Below, in pieces: positions 37,786-45,907 of a stretch of DNA of 64,000 nt. Both the position numbers and the translations under genes were made by a program. Source of the stretch: Alloyangia pacifica (GTDB lineage: Bacteria > Pseudomonadota > Alphaproteobacteria > Rhodobacterales > Rhodobacteraceae). The notes below the pieces were generated by a model that made no database searches, was not told the DNA's origin, and saw only the letters and a list, made by a program, of their open reading frames with translations. The stretch is taken from NCBI RefSeq assembly GCF_020524285.1, contig NZ_JAIVKX010000023.1, forward strand, positions 40,165 to 104,164, read 5' to 3'. The number at the start of each line of letters is the position of its first letter. Positions within the stretch are counted from its first letter, which is position 1.

Positions 37786-38268
37786 TCACACGGTCCAGGT
37801 GTCGAGGATCACCGCGTTGGCTTTCTTGTGCAGCAGGATGCAGTCGAGCACGTCCTGCGGTGCGATGGGGGTGATGCCGGGCAGCAGCGAGGGCTCGCCG
37901 TGGCCGTAGAGCGCCTGCAGCGCGAAGCGGCAGGCGTAGACCTTGCCGCCTTCGCCCATGAACTTGTTGAGGTTCACCGCGAAGTTCTGGTGGCCGGGGA
38001 AGGCCTCGTCGCCGAGCGTCGGGAAACCGCGCTGGATGCCAAGGGTCACGCCGGGGCCGTAGAGCAGGATCGACGTCTCATAGCCTTTGCGATTGAGGCG
38101 GATTGCATTGAGAATGTTGACGAGGCCGATCGAGCCTTCGAAGGCGACGGTATGGAAGGTCACAAGCGCCTTCTCGCCTTCGTCGGCCTTCACATCTTCG
38201 AAGACCTTTTCTTCATAGTTGACGAAAAAGTCTCCGTCCTTGTGTGCTTCTTTGGTAACCTGAGGCAT
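37786..38268 (-). CDS. nitB: NitB: MSMEG_0572/Sll0783 family nitrogen-starvation protein
   Basis: The 160-residue protein is the first gene of the Nit1C-type operon and resembles Sll0783/MSMEG_0572, with a DsrE-like fold ([45 protein letters not shown]). A single Cys at YACRFAL matches the DsrE-like active position. AAGGAGGG lies a few bases before ATG 38268, one of the strongest ribosome-binding sites in the window. Its role is unknown; it is induced by nitrogen starvation in Synechocystis. Confidence 0.9.
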   Translation of the reverse strand: MPQVTKEAHKDGDFFVNYEEKVFEDVKADEGEKALVTFHTVAFEGSIGLVNILNAIRLNRKGYETSILLYGPGVTLGIQRGFPTLGDEAFPGHQNFAVNLNKFMGEGGKVYACRFALQALYGHGEPSLLPGITPIAPQDVLDCILLHKKANAVILDTWTV

Positions 38269-38340
38269 CTTGCCCTCCTTGTCGCTGCGTGGAGACAGGA
38301 TGCTGGGTGGAAAATGATTCAATCAATGAGCAGTTCAATG

Positions 38341-38478
38341 TGCATACAATAATAACGACAATAAACATGCATTCCGCGTAATCTTTAGACGAAGTTTTGA
38401 GCTTTCGCTGGTTCGGCAGGCAATGTCTGTCTGAAACCGTGGCGAGCAAAGCTCAGGCTTTGCGGTGATGCATACAAT
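38341..38478. promoter_or_regulatory. nit/mocR divergent control region with repeated TGCATACAAT
   Basis: TGCATACAAT occurs twice as a direct repeat, at 38341-38350 and 38469-38478, 128 bases apart. One copy lies near the nitB side and the other near the MocR side. MocR-type regulators often bind direct repeats, so these are good operator candidates. Similar pieces occur near 30340 and 30488. Confidence 0.6.
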
Positions 38479-38536
38479 TGCCCTTCAATTCCGAGAATCG
38501 ATCCGCTAAGGCTGGGTCGAACAGGAGTTGATGAAG

Positions 38537-39904
38537 ATGATTGACTGGTCTCCCCAGCTGACCGACAGCGGCAAGCCGCGCTACCTTGCCATCGCCGATG
38601 CGATCGCCCGCGATATCGAGCAGGGGCTCTTGGGCAGTGGCGACCGGCTGCCGCCGCAGCGGCGGCTCGCCGCCAGTCTCGGCATCGACTTCACCACCGT
38701 CTCGCGCGCCTATGCCGAGGCGCAGGCGCGCGGTCTGGTCGACAGCCATGTGGGCCGCGGCACCTTCGTGGCCGAGCGCGCCGCCGCGCCCGCCGCTGAC
38801 CCCGAGCGCAAGCGCGCCGAGGATCTGTCGATGAACATGCCGCCTGAACCCACGGACCCGGACCTCGTGGGGCGTATGAAGGGCGGGCTCGACTATGTCT
38901 CGGCCAATCTCATCGACCTTCTGCGCTACCAATCGCCCATTGGATCTGAGCGTGACCGTACCGCCGCCTCGAGCTGGCTGAGCATGCGGGGCATGGTGCC
39001 CTCGTTGGAGCGCATCGCGGTGACGCCGGGCGCTCATGCCACCATGGCGGCGATCCTGTCGATCATCACCAAGCCCGGCGACACGGTGCTTTGCGAGCGT
39101 GTCACCTATCCCGGCATCCGCAATATCGCGGCGCGCTTCGGCGTGACGCTGGTCGGGCTGGATATGGACGCGCAGGGCGTGACGCCCGAGGCATTGAGCG
39201 CCGCCATCGCCGAGCATCGGCCCAAGGCGCTTTACCTCAATCCGACGCTGCAGAACCCCACTACGCTGACCACCCCGGTCGAGCGGCGGCTGGCGCTGGC
39301 CGAGGTGCTGCGGTCCGAGGGGCTGACGCTGATCGAGGATGACGCCTATGGCTTCATCCCCGCCAAGTCCCCAGCGCCCATCGCGCTCTCGGCGCCCGAC
39401 CTGACGTGGCACATTGGCGGGCTGGCGAAATGCATCGGGGCGGGGCTACGGCTGGCCTTTACCATCGCGCCGTCGCCGCGCTGCGCCTTCCGGCTGGCGC
39501 AGGCGATCCGGGCGCTGTCGGTGATGCCCTCGCCGCTGTCGATGGCGCTGACCACGCAGTGGATCGAGGATGGCACCGCCGACGGCATCCGCCGCTTTAT
39601 CCGCGCCGAAAGCGCCGCGCGGCAGGCCATCGCGCGCGAGGCGCTGGAAGGGACGGAGTTCACCGCCGCCGAGAATGCCTTCAATATCTGGCTGACCCTG
39701 CCCAAGGGCGCGGGCCGCGCCGATATCGTCGCGCGCATGGCCGGGCGGCAGCTTGGAGTCATGCCCTCGGACGCTTTCACCGTCGCCGGCGAGCCGGGAG
39801 AGAAACTGCGGGTCAGCCTCGGCGGGTCAGTGACCCGCGAGGCGCTGCGTGAGAACCTCTACTTCCTTGGCAACACGCTCGCCCCCAACGCCTTCATGGG
39901 ATGA
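38537..39904 (+). CDS. MocR-type regulator (GntR winged helix fused to aminotransferase)
   Basis: The 455-residue protein has an N-terminal GntR winged helix (about 10-78, LAASLGIDFTTVSRAYAEAQARGLV) and a fold-type I aminotransferase domain. The latter has the PLP-binding Lys at GGLAKCIGAGLRLAF and the EDDAYG site. It is divergent from the nit operon and the obvious regulator of it. A PLP or amino-acid effector is likely. I prefer ATG 38537 because AGGAG lies nine bases upstream; ATG 38531 or TTG 38528 would add two or three residues. Confidence 0.88.
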   Translation: MIDWSPQLTDSGKPRYLAIADAIARDIEQGLLGSGDRLPPQRRLAASLGIDFTTVSRAYAEAQARGLVDSHVGRGTFVAERAAAPAADPERKRAEDLSMNMPPEPTDPDLVGRMKGGLDYVSANLIDLLRYQSPIGSERDRTAASSWLSMRGMVPSLERIAVTPGAHATMAAILSIITKPGDTVLCERVTYPGIRNIAARFGVTLVGLDMDAQGVTPEALSAAIAEHRPKALYLNPTLQNPTTLTTPVERRLALAEVLRSEGLTLIEDDAYGFIPAKSPAPIALSAPDLTWHIGGLAKCIGAGLRLAFTIAPSPRCAFRLAQAIRALSVMPSPLSMALTTQWIEDGTADGIRRFIRAESAARQAIAREALEGTEFTAAENAFNIWLTLPKGAGRADIVARMAGRQLGVMPSDAFTVAGEPGEKLRVSLGGSVTREALRENLYFLGNTLAPNAFMG

Positions 39905-39914
39905 TGCCGTACGC

Positions 39915-40205
39915 TTAGAAGCCGTGGAGGGATTTGGCCCATTGAAAGGCGACGAAGCCACCTTTGGCCCGCGGAAGCAGGAGCAAGGACAAAGCGATCG
40001 CGAGTGAGCCTACGCTCAGGGCAAGCAGGGCCGGGTCATCTCTCATCCATTCAGACATGACAGGCAGAGCGAAGCCGACAAGATGCCCCACGACCAGGAT
40101 GCCCCCTGACCCCGCTTCCGACAGGTCCAGCGCTTCGTGCATCGCGGACAAAACGTCGGGATGCTGGCCCATGCCGAGATAGTCATTGCTGCACCACACA
40201 GTCAC
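39915..40205 (-). pseudogene. Chimeric fragment: HemA piece joined to a membrane-protein C terminus
   Basis: The open frame begins with [20 protein letters not shown], the strongly conserved N-terminal region of 5-aminolevulinate synthase (HemA), for about 35 residues. It switches near 40100 to a different protein with two hydrophobic helices ending [13 protein letters not shown]. Neither part is complete and there is no start signal. This looks like a recombination scar at the end of the nitrilase region. Confidence 0.65.
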
Positions 40206-40249
40206 CGGCTTGGACTGTCCCTCAGGGCCGTGCCAACGCGCTGTCGGAA

Positions 40250-40837
40250 ATGAGTGTCGCGATCATGGATGCTGGCGGCGACTATGGCGCAGTCATCGTG
40301 TCGGGCGCGAATTTGAAGATCGACCAACGGGTTTTTGCGGAAGAAGCGCTTTGGCAGGGTGCGACGCATCTGGTCTTGCAGAACGAAGTTCCGGAGGCTT
40401 TGAACTTCGCTGCGGCAAAGTCGGCGCGCGAAAGAGGAATTGAGGTTGTTCTTAACGCAGCGCCAACTCGGGGGCTCTCAGACGAGCTTGTCTCTGCCAT
40501 CGACATTCTTCTTGTCAACGCAGGAGAGGCTGAAGCTCTCTGCGGCATACCGGTGACCTCTCTGGAAAACGGCCGCGACGCAGCTCGGGCACTAGCCGAG
40601 CGTTTCTCTCGCGTCGTGGTGACTGCAAGGGGCGACGGTGTCGCGGTAGCAGGCGGGGGTACTGACTACGCGGAGCCCGGTCACAACGTAGTTCTTGTCA
40701 GCACACATGGCGCAGGCGATTGCTTCATTGGAACGATAATCGCCAGCCTTGCCCATGCCAAGGGCATCGAAGCCGCGGCAGCCAATGCAAATCTTGCTGC
40801 CGCTCAGCATGTGTCGCGGCCTAAGTCTTCGCGCTGA
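40250..40837 (+). pseudogene. PfkB/ribokinase-family kinase, N terminus missing
   Basis: About 195 residues match the C-terminal two thirds of a ribokinase. They include [36 protein letters not shown] and the GAGD catalytic motif (STHGAGDCFIG). The N-terminal 90-100 residues with the sugar-binding loop are missing; the match begins abruptly at 40247. The end is intact. It is probably a non-functional relic whose original sugar operon may relate to the ribose-type genes at 48-51 kb. Confidence 0.75.
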
Positions 40838-40937
40838 AGCAACACGCCGCTGGTTTTTTCCGACCCAGATCTGTTCGATTATTTGCCCATACGGGTCTTG
40901 GCTCTCCTCACATCGCCGACGTTCCGCACCGGCGCGG

Positions 40938-41130
40938 TCAGCAGACCGCGCCGGTCGGGTCTCGGTAGTCCTCTTCTCGCACGAGCATGGCCCAGAGCAT
41001 GTATGCCATCTTGTTGGCCAGCGCGATAGCCACCAGCATGCGTGGCTTTCGGGCCAGCATACGCGCTGCACACATGATTCTGGCCGCCCCTTGACCGCTT
41101 CTTCCCAAAAGGCGCCTCGCGCCGCCCAAT
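40938..41130 (-). pseudogene. IS110-family transposase remnant, C terminus only
   Basis: RMLARKPRMLVAIALANKMAYMLWAMLV is the C-terminal tail of an IS110-family transposase; the intact copy at 61.9 kb has the same MLSRKPRMLVAVALANKMA wording. The rest of the gene is absent. Just to the left, GACCCATATGG-like end sequences are recognisable as a typical IS110 flank but are not conclusive. Confidence 0.75.
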
Positions 41131-41403
41131 GTGCTTTCGCCACACCGGCCTTGCGCGTTCTGCCTCAGCCCGACGTCCCTAGGGGGCTCCTGAGGGCATG
41201 TCTACTGCTTCAATCGTGTATTCAAATTCATTTTGTGTCGACATTGTCCGCTGCGTGACGGGTGCTCTGTGCAGCACCTCAGGGCTATCGTCGCTGCTTA
41301 TGGTCCTATTGTTATATTGTTTTCCTAAATGAGACCGACTGGCGCCACCCTTTCGTGAAGGCCGCGAGACCTGCGCGCCAAGCTTACGATAGGAAAGAAG
41401 AAC

Positions 41404-41505
41404 GTGGCGAGGCATATCGTCTGCATCACCAAGAATGGCGCCAACCCGGCCTATGAGGGTGCGCGTGTCGGGGTTCGCCGCATCGCCGAGGCTGCCGGAT
41501 GCCAG
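41404..41505 (+). pseudogene. Fragment of a ribose-type binding protein
   Basis: About 34 residues (ARHIVCITKNGANPAYEGARVGV) match the first strands of a type 1 periplasmic binding or LacI-like sugar-binding domain, then the frame ends at the LacI gene boundary. It is a fragment, not a gene. With the truncated kinase it suggests an earlier sugar operon lost here. Confidence 0.5.
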
Positions 41506-41530
41506 ACTTCGCGAGAGTGGGCGGCAGGGA

Positions 41531-42538
41531 TCAGGCGACGGGGATGTTCTCCCGGAAGATCACTTGCAGGCGCGGCGGATATTCCGGCTCCATCCGGCCC
41601 TTGACCGCTGCGACGAGGTTGCGGATGACTTCGCGTGCCTCGACGCGCGGGTTCTGATCGACGATGGCATCGATCGTGCGGTCGAGCAGCAGCGTGCGGG
41701 TGGCATCCGTCAGGTCGTGGGCGATGAAGACCACGTCGCGGGCGGCGCTGTGCTCCTTGATCGCCTGGGCAATGCCCTGGTTGCCGGCACCGATATTGTA
41801 GATCCCGACAATATCGCCGCGCTTGAGCAGCTCGAAGGCGGAGCGATAGGCCGTTTCGCGATCATCTTGGATGACCACGAAATCGGAGACCTGCAGGTGG
41901 GGGAAATCACCGGCGAGGATCGACCGAAAGCCCATCTCGCGTTCTTCGTGGCCCCGATAGGACTGCGAGCCGATGAACATCAAAACCTTGCCGGGCAGGC
42001 CCTCGGGCAGGAAACGCCCCATCAACAGGCCTGCCAAGCGCCCGGCGGCACGGTTGTCGACTCCGACATAGCCGATCTTGGTGACGGCGGGGATGTCGGA
42101 GACCAGGGTCGAGACCTTTATGCCGGTGGCGGCCAGCTGGTTCAATTCTTCGCGGATTTCCGGGTGATCCGGCCCGACGATGCCGAGGCCGTCATAGGCG
42201 CCGGCGGCTTGCCGTAGGGCGGCTATATAGCCCGCAGGCGGGTGTGACGGCACGGTGCGGATCTCGATGGTGACGTCGTCGCGCTCCTGCGCCTCGATCA
42301 GCAGGAAGCGCCGAAGCGACTGCATGAAGCTGTTGTCGCCCTCGGGCAGGATGAACAGCAGGCGGTTCGCGCTGCCCCGGTCCTGCAGGTGATCGCCGAA
42401 GTAGCCCACGGCCTGGGCCGCCTGAAGCACCCTGTCACGGGTCCGATTGCGCACGCCGGGGCGGTCGTTGAGCACCCTGTCCACCGTGGCCGAAGAGACA
42501 CCGGCCCGATCCGCGATTTCCTTGATGGTGCTCTTCAT
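41531..42538 (-). CDS. LacI-family transcriptional regulator
   Basis: The 335-residue protein has the LacI helix-turn-helix (IKEIADRAGVSSATVDRVLND, 4-24) and a ribose-binding-type effector domain. VDRVLN in place of the usual VSRVLN is common in regulators of ribose-like ABC operons. It is divergent from the sugar-acid operon at 42.8-52.6 kb and most likely represses it until the sugar appears. Confidence 0.9.
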   Translation of the reverse strand: MKSTIKEIADRAGVSSATVDRVLNDRPGVRNRTRDRVLQAAQAVGYFGDHLQDRGSANRLLFILPEGDNSFMQSLRRFLLIEAQERDDVTIEIRTVPSHPPAGYIAALRQAAGAYDGLGIVGPDHPEIREELNQLAATGIKVSTLVSDIPAVTKIGYVGVDNRAAGRLAGLLMGRFLPEGLPGKVLMFIGSQSYRGHEEREMGFRSILAGDFPHLQVSDFVVIQDDRETAYRSAFELLKRGDIVGIYNIGAGNQGIAQAIKEHSAARDVVFIAHDLTDATRTLLLDRTIDAIVDQNPRVEAREVIRNLVAAVKGRMEPEYPPRLQVIFRENIPVA

Positions 42539-42774
42539 GGCGACTCGTGAATGAAATTGATGATCGTGGCTCTGCGGGTGAAATCAAAACAAATCATTTT
42601 GGACCTCATTACAAATAAATTCGCGCCGCGCAGGCCGATTTTCGGCGCCATGAGGCATTTTGATGTACTTTGATGTGATATGAGGATTGGGCGGGGGTGA
42701 AAGGCATGGCACCTCTTCGTGACAGTCACGCAGCGACCGGCCACCTCGAATGGTGGCGGGCAGAGGGAGGAAAA
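42539..42774. promoter_or_regulatory. Divergent control region of sugar-acid operon
   Basis: CAAAA and TTTTG form a five-base inverted repeat at 42585-42601. TTTGATGT occurs twice in tandem around 42659-42677. AGGGAGG before 42775 is a strong ribosome-binding site for the first gene. LacI operators would be expected here, but no perfect palindrome of the usual type was found. Confidence 0.5.
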
Positions 42775-43953
42775 ATGGTCCAGCTTTACGGAAAAAGCAT
42801 GACGCGTGCCGAGGTCGAGTCGCACAGCGGACGGTCCGGCCATGCGGCTGGCGTGCGGCTGATGGAACTTGGCGACGGGATTGAACGCGGCATGCGGATG
42901 CTCGAGTTTCGCTCGGGCACGGGGCTGCGGTTTACCGTGCTCGTCGATCGCGCCATGGACATCGCCGATTGCGAGTATCGGGGGCAGGCGATCGGATGGC
43001 ACAGCCCGGCGGGCTTTCGCAGCCCGGCGCTGCACGACTACGAGGGCGAGGGCGGCCTGGGCTGGATGCGCAGCTTCTCGGGCATGATGGTGACCTGTGG
43101 CCTGGATCATATCCTGTTCATGGCCGAGACCGAGACCTCTTCCTATGTCTACGGGCCGCGCGCCACGGCGTCGCATTCGCTGCATGGGCGGATCGGCACG
43201 ATCCCGGCGCGGCTGACGGGCTATGGCGAGCACTGGGAGGGCGACGAGCTGACCCTCTGGGCCGAGGGTGTCGTGACCCAGGCGGCGGTCTTTGGCGAGC
43301 ATCTGGAGCTGCACCGGCGGATCGAGGTCCGGGCCGGGACGGACGAGATCCGCCTGAGCGACCGGGTGGTCAGCCGGGGCTTTTACCGGACCCCGCACAT
43401 GTATTGCTATCACATCAACGTCGGGCATCCGCTGCTGGAGGAGGGCGCGCGCTATCTCGCGCCGGTGCGCGACGTGGTCTGGGCGGCCCATGCGGAGAGC
43501 TACGAGGCGCAGGGCGTGGGCTATCGCGTTTTTCCCGCGCCGCAGGACGATTTCCACGAGCAGGTCTGGCAGCACGAGATGGCGGCGGATGACGCGGGCC
43601 TGGTGCCGGTGGCGCTGGTCAACGACCGGCTGGGGCTGGGGATCATGGTGACCACGCGCAAGGACCAGTTCCCCTGCCAGTACGAGTGGCAGAACCTGCA
43701 GAAGGGTCAGTACGCCATGGGGATCGAACCCTCGACCCACCACGTGCTGGGCAATCAGGCGGCGCGCGACCGGGACGAGATGATCTGGCTGCACCACGGA
43801 GACGAGCGCCGGTACGACACCACATTCACCATCCTGCCCGACGCGGCGGCGGTGGCCGGTGCCGAGGCGCGGATCCGGGCCATCGCGGCGCAGCCGGAGC
43901 AGGACTACCCGGCGCCGAGCGGAGATTTCGTGGCCCTGGGAGCGGCGGGATGA
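42775..43953 (+). CDS. Aldose 1-epimerase family protein (DUF4432)
   Basis: The 392-residue protein matches DUF4432, a galactose-mutarotase-like fold. Conserved parts are LMELGDGIERGMRMLEFRSG, VDRAMDIADCEYRGQAIGW and the catalytic-like YCYHINVGHPLL (His). It probably interconverts anomers of the sugar taken up by the operon. AGGGAGG precedes ATG 42775; upstream codons are not family-like. The stop overlaps the SDR start (ATGA). Confidence 0.87.
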   Translation: MVQLYGKSMTRAEVESHSGRSGHAAGVRLMELGDGIERGMRMLEFRSGTGLRFTVLVDRAMDIADCEYRGQAIGWHSPAGFRSPALHDYEGEGGLGWMRSFSGMMVTCGLDHILFMAETETSSYVYGPRATASHSLHGRIGTIPARLTGYGEHWEGDELTLWAEGVVTQAAVFGEHLELHRRIEVRAGTDEIRLSDRVVSRGFYRTPHMYCYHINVGHPLLEEGARYLAPVRDVVWAAHAESYEAQGVGYRVFPAPQDDFHEQVWQHEMAADDAGLVPVALVNDRLGLGIMVTTRKDQFPCQYEWQNLQKGQYAMGIEPSTHHVLGNQAARDRDEMIWLHHGDERRYDTTFTILPDAAAVAGAEARIRAIAAQPEQDYPAPSGDFVALGAAG

Positions 43954-44708
43954 GCGCGACCGGACTGAACGGGCGCCGCGCGATCTATACCGGCGGGGCA
44001 GGGGGCCTGGGCACCGGCGCGACGCTGGAGCTGCTGGCCGAAGGGATCGAGGTGCATGTGCTGGACCGCGACCGGGCCAAGCTTTCGGCGCTGCAGGCGC
44101 AGGTGCCCGGGGGGCTGCGGGACCAGCTTTGCCTGCATGAGGTCGATCTGCTGGACCGGGCCGCGCTTTGGGCCTGCCTGGAGGGGATCGTGGCGGAGCG
44201 AGCCGCCGACGTGGTGATCAACAACGCGGCCCTCTATCCGTCGAAGCCCTTCGAGGACTTCACCGATGCCGAACTGACGGCCGTGCACGGCGTCAACGTG
44301 GAGGCTGCCATTGCCTGCACTCGCGCGGCCCTGCCGGGCATGCGGGCGCAGGGCTGGGGCCGGATCCTGAACGTGACCTCGATCACCCTGTCGGGCCAGT
44401 GGGAGAACCTGACCCCCTACGTGCAGTCCAAGGGCGCCCTGCTGGGCCTGACCCGGGCCTGGGCGCGGGAGTTCGGCAAGTGGGGCGTGACCGTCAATGC
44501 CATCGCGCCGGGGGCATTTCCGACGGATGCCGAGAAGATCCACCCGGACCCGGAGGGCTACAACGCCATGGTCCTGGACCGGCAGGCGGTGAAACGGCGG
44601 GGCACGCCGGCGGATATCGCCGCGACAATCAGATTTCTCGCCTCGGATGCGGCGGGCTTCATCACGGGACAATCGCTCGCCGTCAATGGCGGCTGGATCA
44701 TGGAGTAG
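43950..44708 (+). CDS. Short-chain dehydrogenase/reductase
   Basis: The 252-residue SDR has the cofactor motif TGGAGGLG (14-21), NNAA, and the catalytic Ser-Tyr-Lys (NVTSITLSG; YVQSKGALLGLTRAW). The C terminus NGGWIME is typical of sugar-acid or sugar lactone forming SDRs. It probably oxidises the imported sugar at C1 or C3. It overlaps the epimerase gene by four bases, which supports the same pathway. Confidence 0.88.
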   Translation: MSATGLNGRRAIYTGGAGGLGTGATLELLAEGIEVHVLDRDRAKLSALQAQVPGGLRDQLCLHEVDLLDRAALWACLEGIVAERAADVVINNAALYPSKPFEDFTDAELTAVHGVNVEAAIACTRAALPGMRAQGWGRILNVTSITLSGQWENLTPYVQSKGALLGLTRAWAREFGKWGVTVNAIAPGAFPTDAEKIHPDPEGYNAMVLDRQAVKRRGTPADIAATIRFLASDAAGFITGQSLAVNGGWIME

Positions 44709-44713
44709 GAAGA

Positions 44714-45907
44714 ATGGGTATTCTGAGCGGATATACGGTGCTCGATTGCTCCATCGCGATGGCGGGGCCCTTTGCGGCGCAGCGGCTGGGGGACCTGGGC
44801 GCGGATGTCATCAAGATCGAGCCGGTGGCCGGAGAGTGGCAGCGCCACGCCCCGGCGGGCGGGATCACGGGCAACGAGATCAACGTGAGTTTCCTGTCGC
44901 TGAACCGCAACAAGCGCTCGCTTGCGGTCGATCTGAAATCCGAGGAAGGGCGGCGCATCGTGCGTCGGCTGGTGGAGAAGGCGGATGTCTTCATTCAGAA
45001 CTATCGCGCCGGCGTCGCCGGTCGGCTGGGCGTCGACTACGAAAGCCTGAGCGCGATCAATCCGAAGCTGGTCTACGTCTCGATGAGCGGGTTCGGAGAG
45101 GACGGCCCCTATGCTCGCCGTCCGGGGCAGGACCTGCTGTTGCAGGCGATGTCGGGGGCGATGATGTCGACGGGCCGCGCCGGAGAACCGCCGCAGGCCG
45201 CCGGGCAGTACCTGGTGGATGCGGTCACCGCCTATACTGCCTTCGAAGGCGCGCTGGCCGCCCTGCTGCACCGCGAACGCAGCGGCGAGGGGCAGAAGGT
45301 GGAGGTGAACATGCTGGACGCGATCACCACCCTCCAGATGCAGGAACTGTCGGTCTATACGGTGGGCGGCAAGCCGCAGGAACGCAGTGCGGAGCCGCAT
45401 GCCCATGTCTACATCCGCTCGCCCTATGGCACCTTTGCCACCCGCGACGGCTACCTCGCGCTGGCCATGCCGCATTTCGCGGGGATGGCGCGGGCGCTGG
45501 AGGAGCCGCGCTTCGAGGGGTTGAACGAGGAGACCGCAGGCTGGGAGGATCGCGATGCGGTCTTCGCCCTGACCCGCGAGGCGGTGGCGAAATTCACCAC
45601 GGAAGAGGCCATCGCGCGGCTGGAGGCGGAGGGCATCTGGGTCTCGCCGGTCTATGGCTATGCCGATCTGGTGGCGGATCCGCAGATTGCCCACAACGGC
45701 ACCTTCATCGAATACGACCATCCCACCGAGGGCCGGGTGAAGACGCCGGGCTTCCCGATCAAGTTCTCGCGCACCCCGAGCGAGCTGCGCTTTGGCGCGC
45801 CGCGGGTGGGCGAACATTCGCTGGAGGTCCTGCAGGCCGCGGGCTTCTCCGAGGCGGAGATTGCCGCCATGGAGGAGACCGGCGCCATCAAGGTGATGCC
45901 AGCATGA
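44714..45907 (+). CDS. CaiB/BaiF class III CoA-transferase
   Basis: The 397-residue protein is a class III CoA-transferase, with GPFAAQRLGDLGADVIKIEP near the start and catalytic Asp169 (YLVDAVTAYTAFEGAL). These enzymes move CoA between carboxylic acids. A CoA-transferase in a sugar-acid operon is unusual; it would activate an acid intermediate as a CoA thioester. It starts five bases after the SDR stop and overlaps the next gene by four. Confidence 0.88.
   Translation: MGILSGYTVLDCSIAMAGPFAAQRLGDLGADVIKIEPVAGEWQRHAPAGGITGNEINVSFLSLNRNKRSLAVDLKSEEGRRIVRRLVEKADVFIQNYRAGVAGRLGVDYESLSAINPKLVYVSMSGFGEDGPYARRPGQDLLLQAMSGAMMSTGRAGEPPQAAGQYLVDAVTAYTAFEGALAALLHRERSGEGQKVEVNMLDAITTLQMQELSVYTVGGKPQERSAEPHAHVYIRSPYGTFATRDGYLALAMPHFAGMARALEEPRFEGLNEETAGWEDRDAVFALTREAVAKFTTEEAIARLEAEGIWVSPVYGYADLVADPQIAHNGTFIEYDHPTEGRVKTPGFPIKFSRTPSELRFGAPRVGEHSLEVLQAAGFSEAEIAAMEETGAIKVMPA

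Noticed and set aside
40250..40837. Functional PfkB kinase
   Set aside because: The N-terminal third with the sugar-binding site is missing and the match begins abruptly, although the catalytic GAGD is intact.
44647..45903. Fusion of the CoA-transferase region with the signal-less binding protein as one 796-residue protein
   Set aside because: The upstream part reads the CoA-transferase in a different frame and shows no domain. The binding-protein frame has its own ATG overlapping the CoA-transferase stop.
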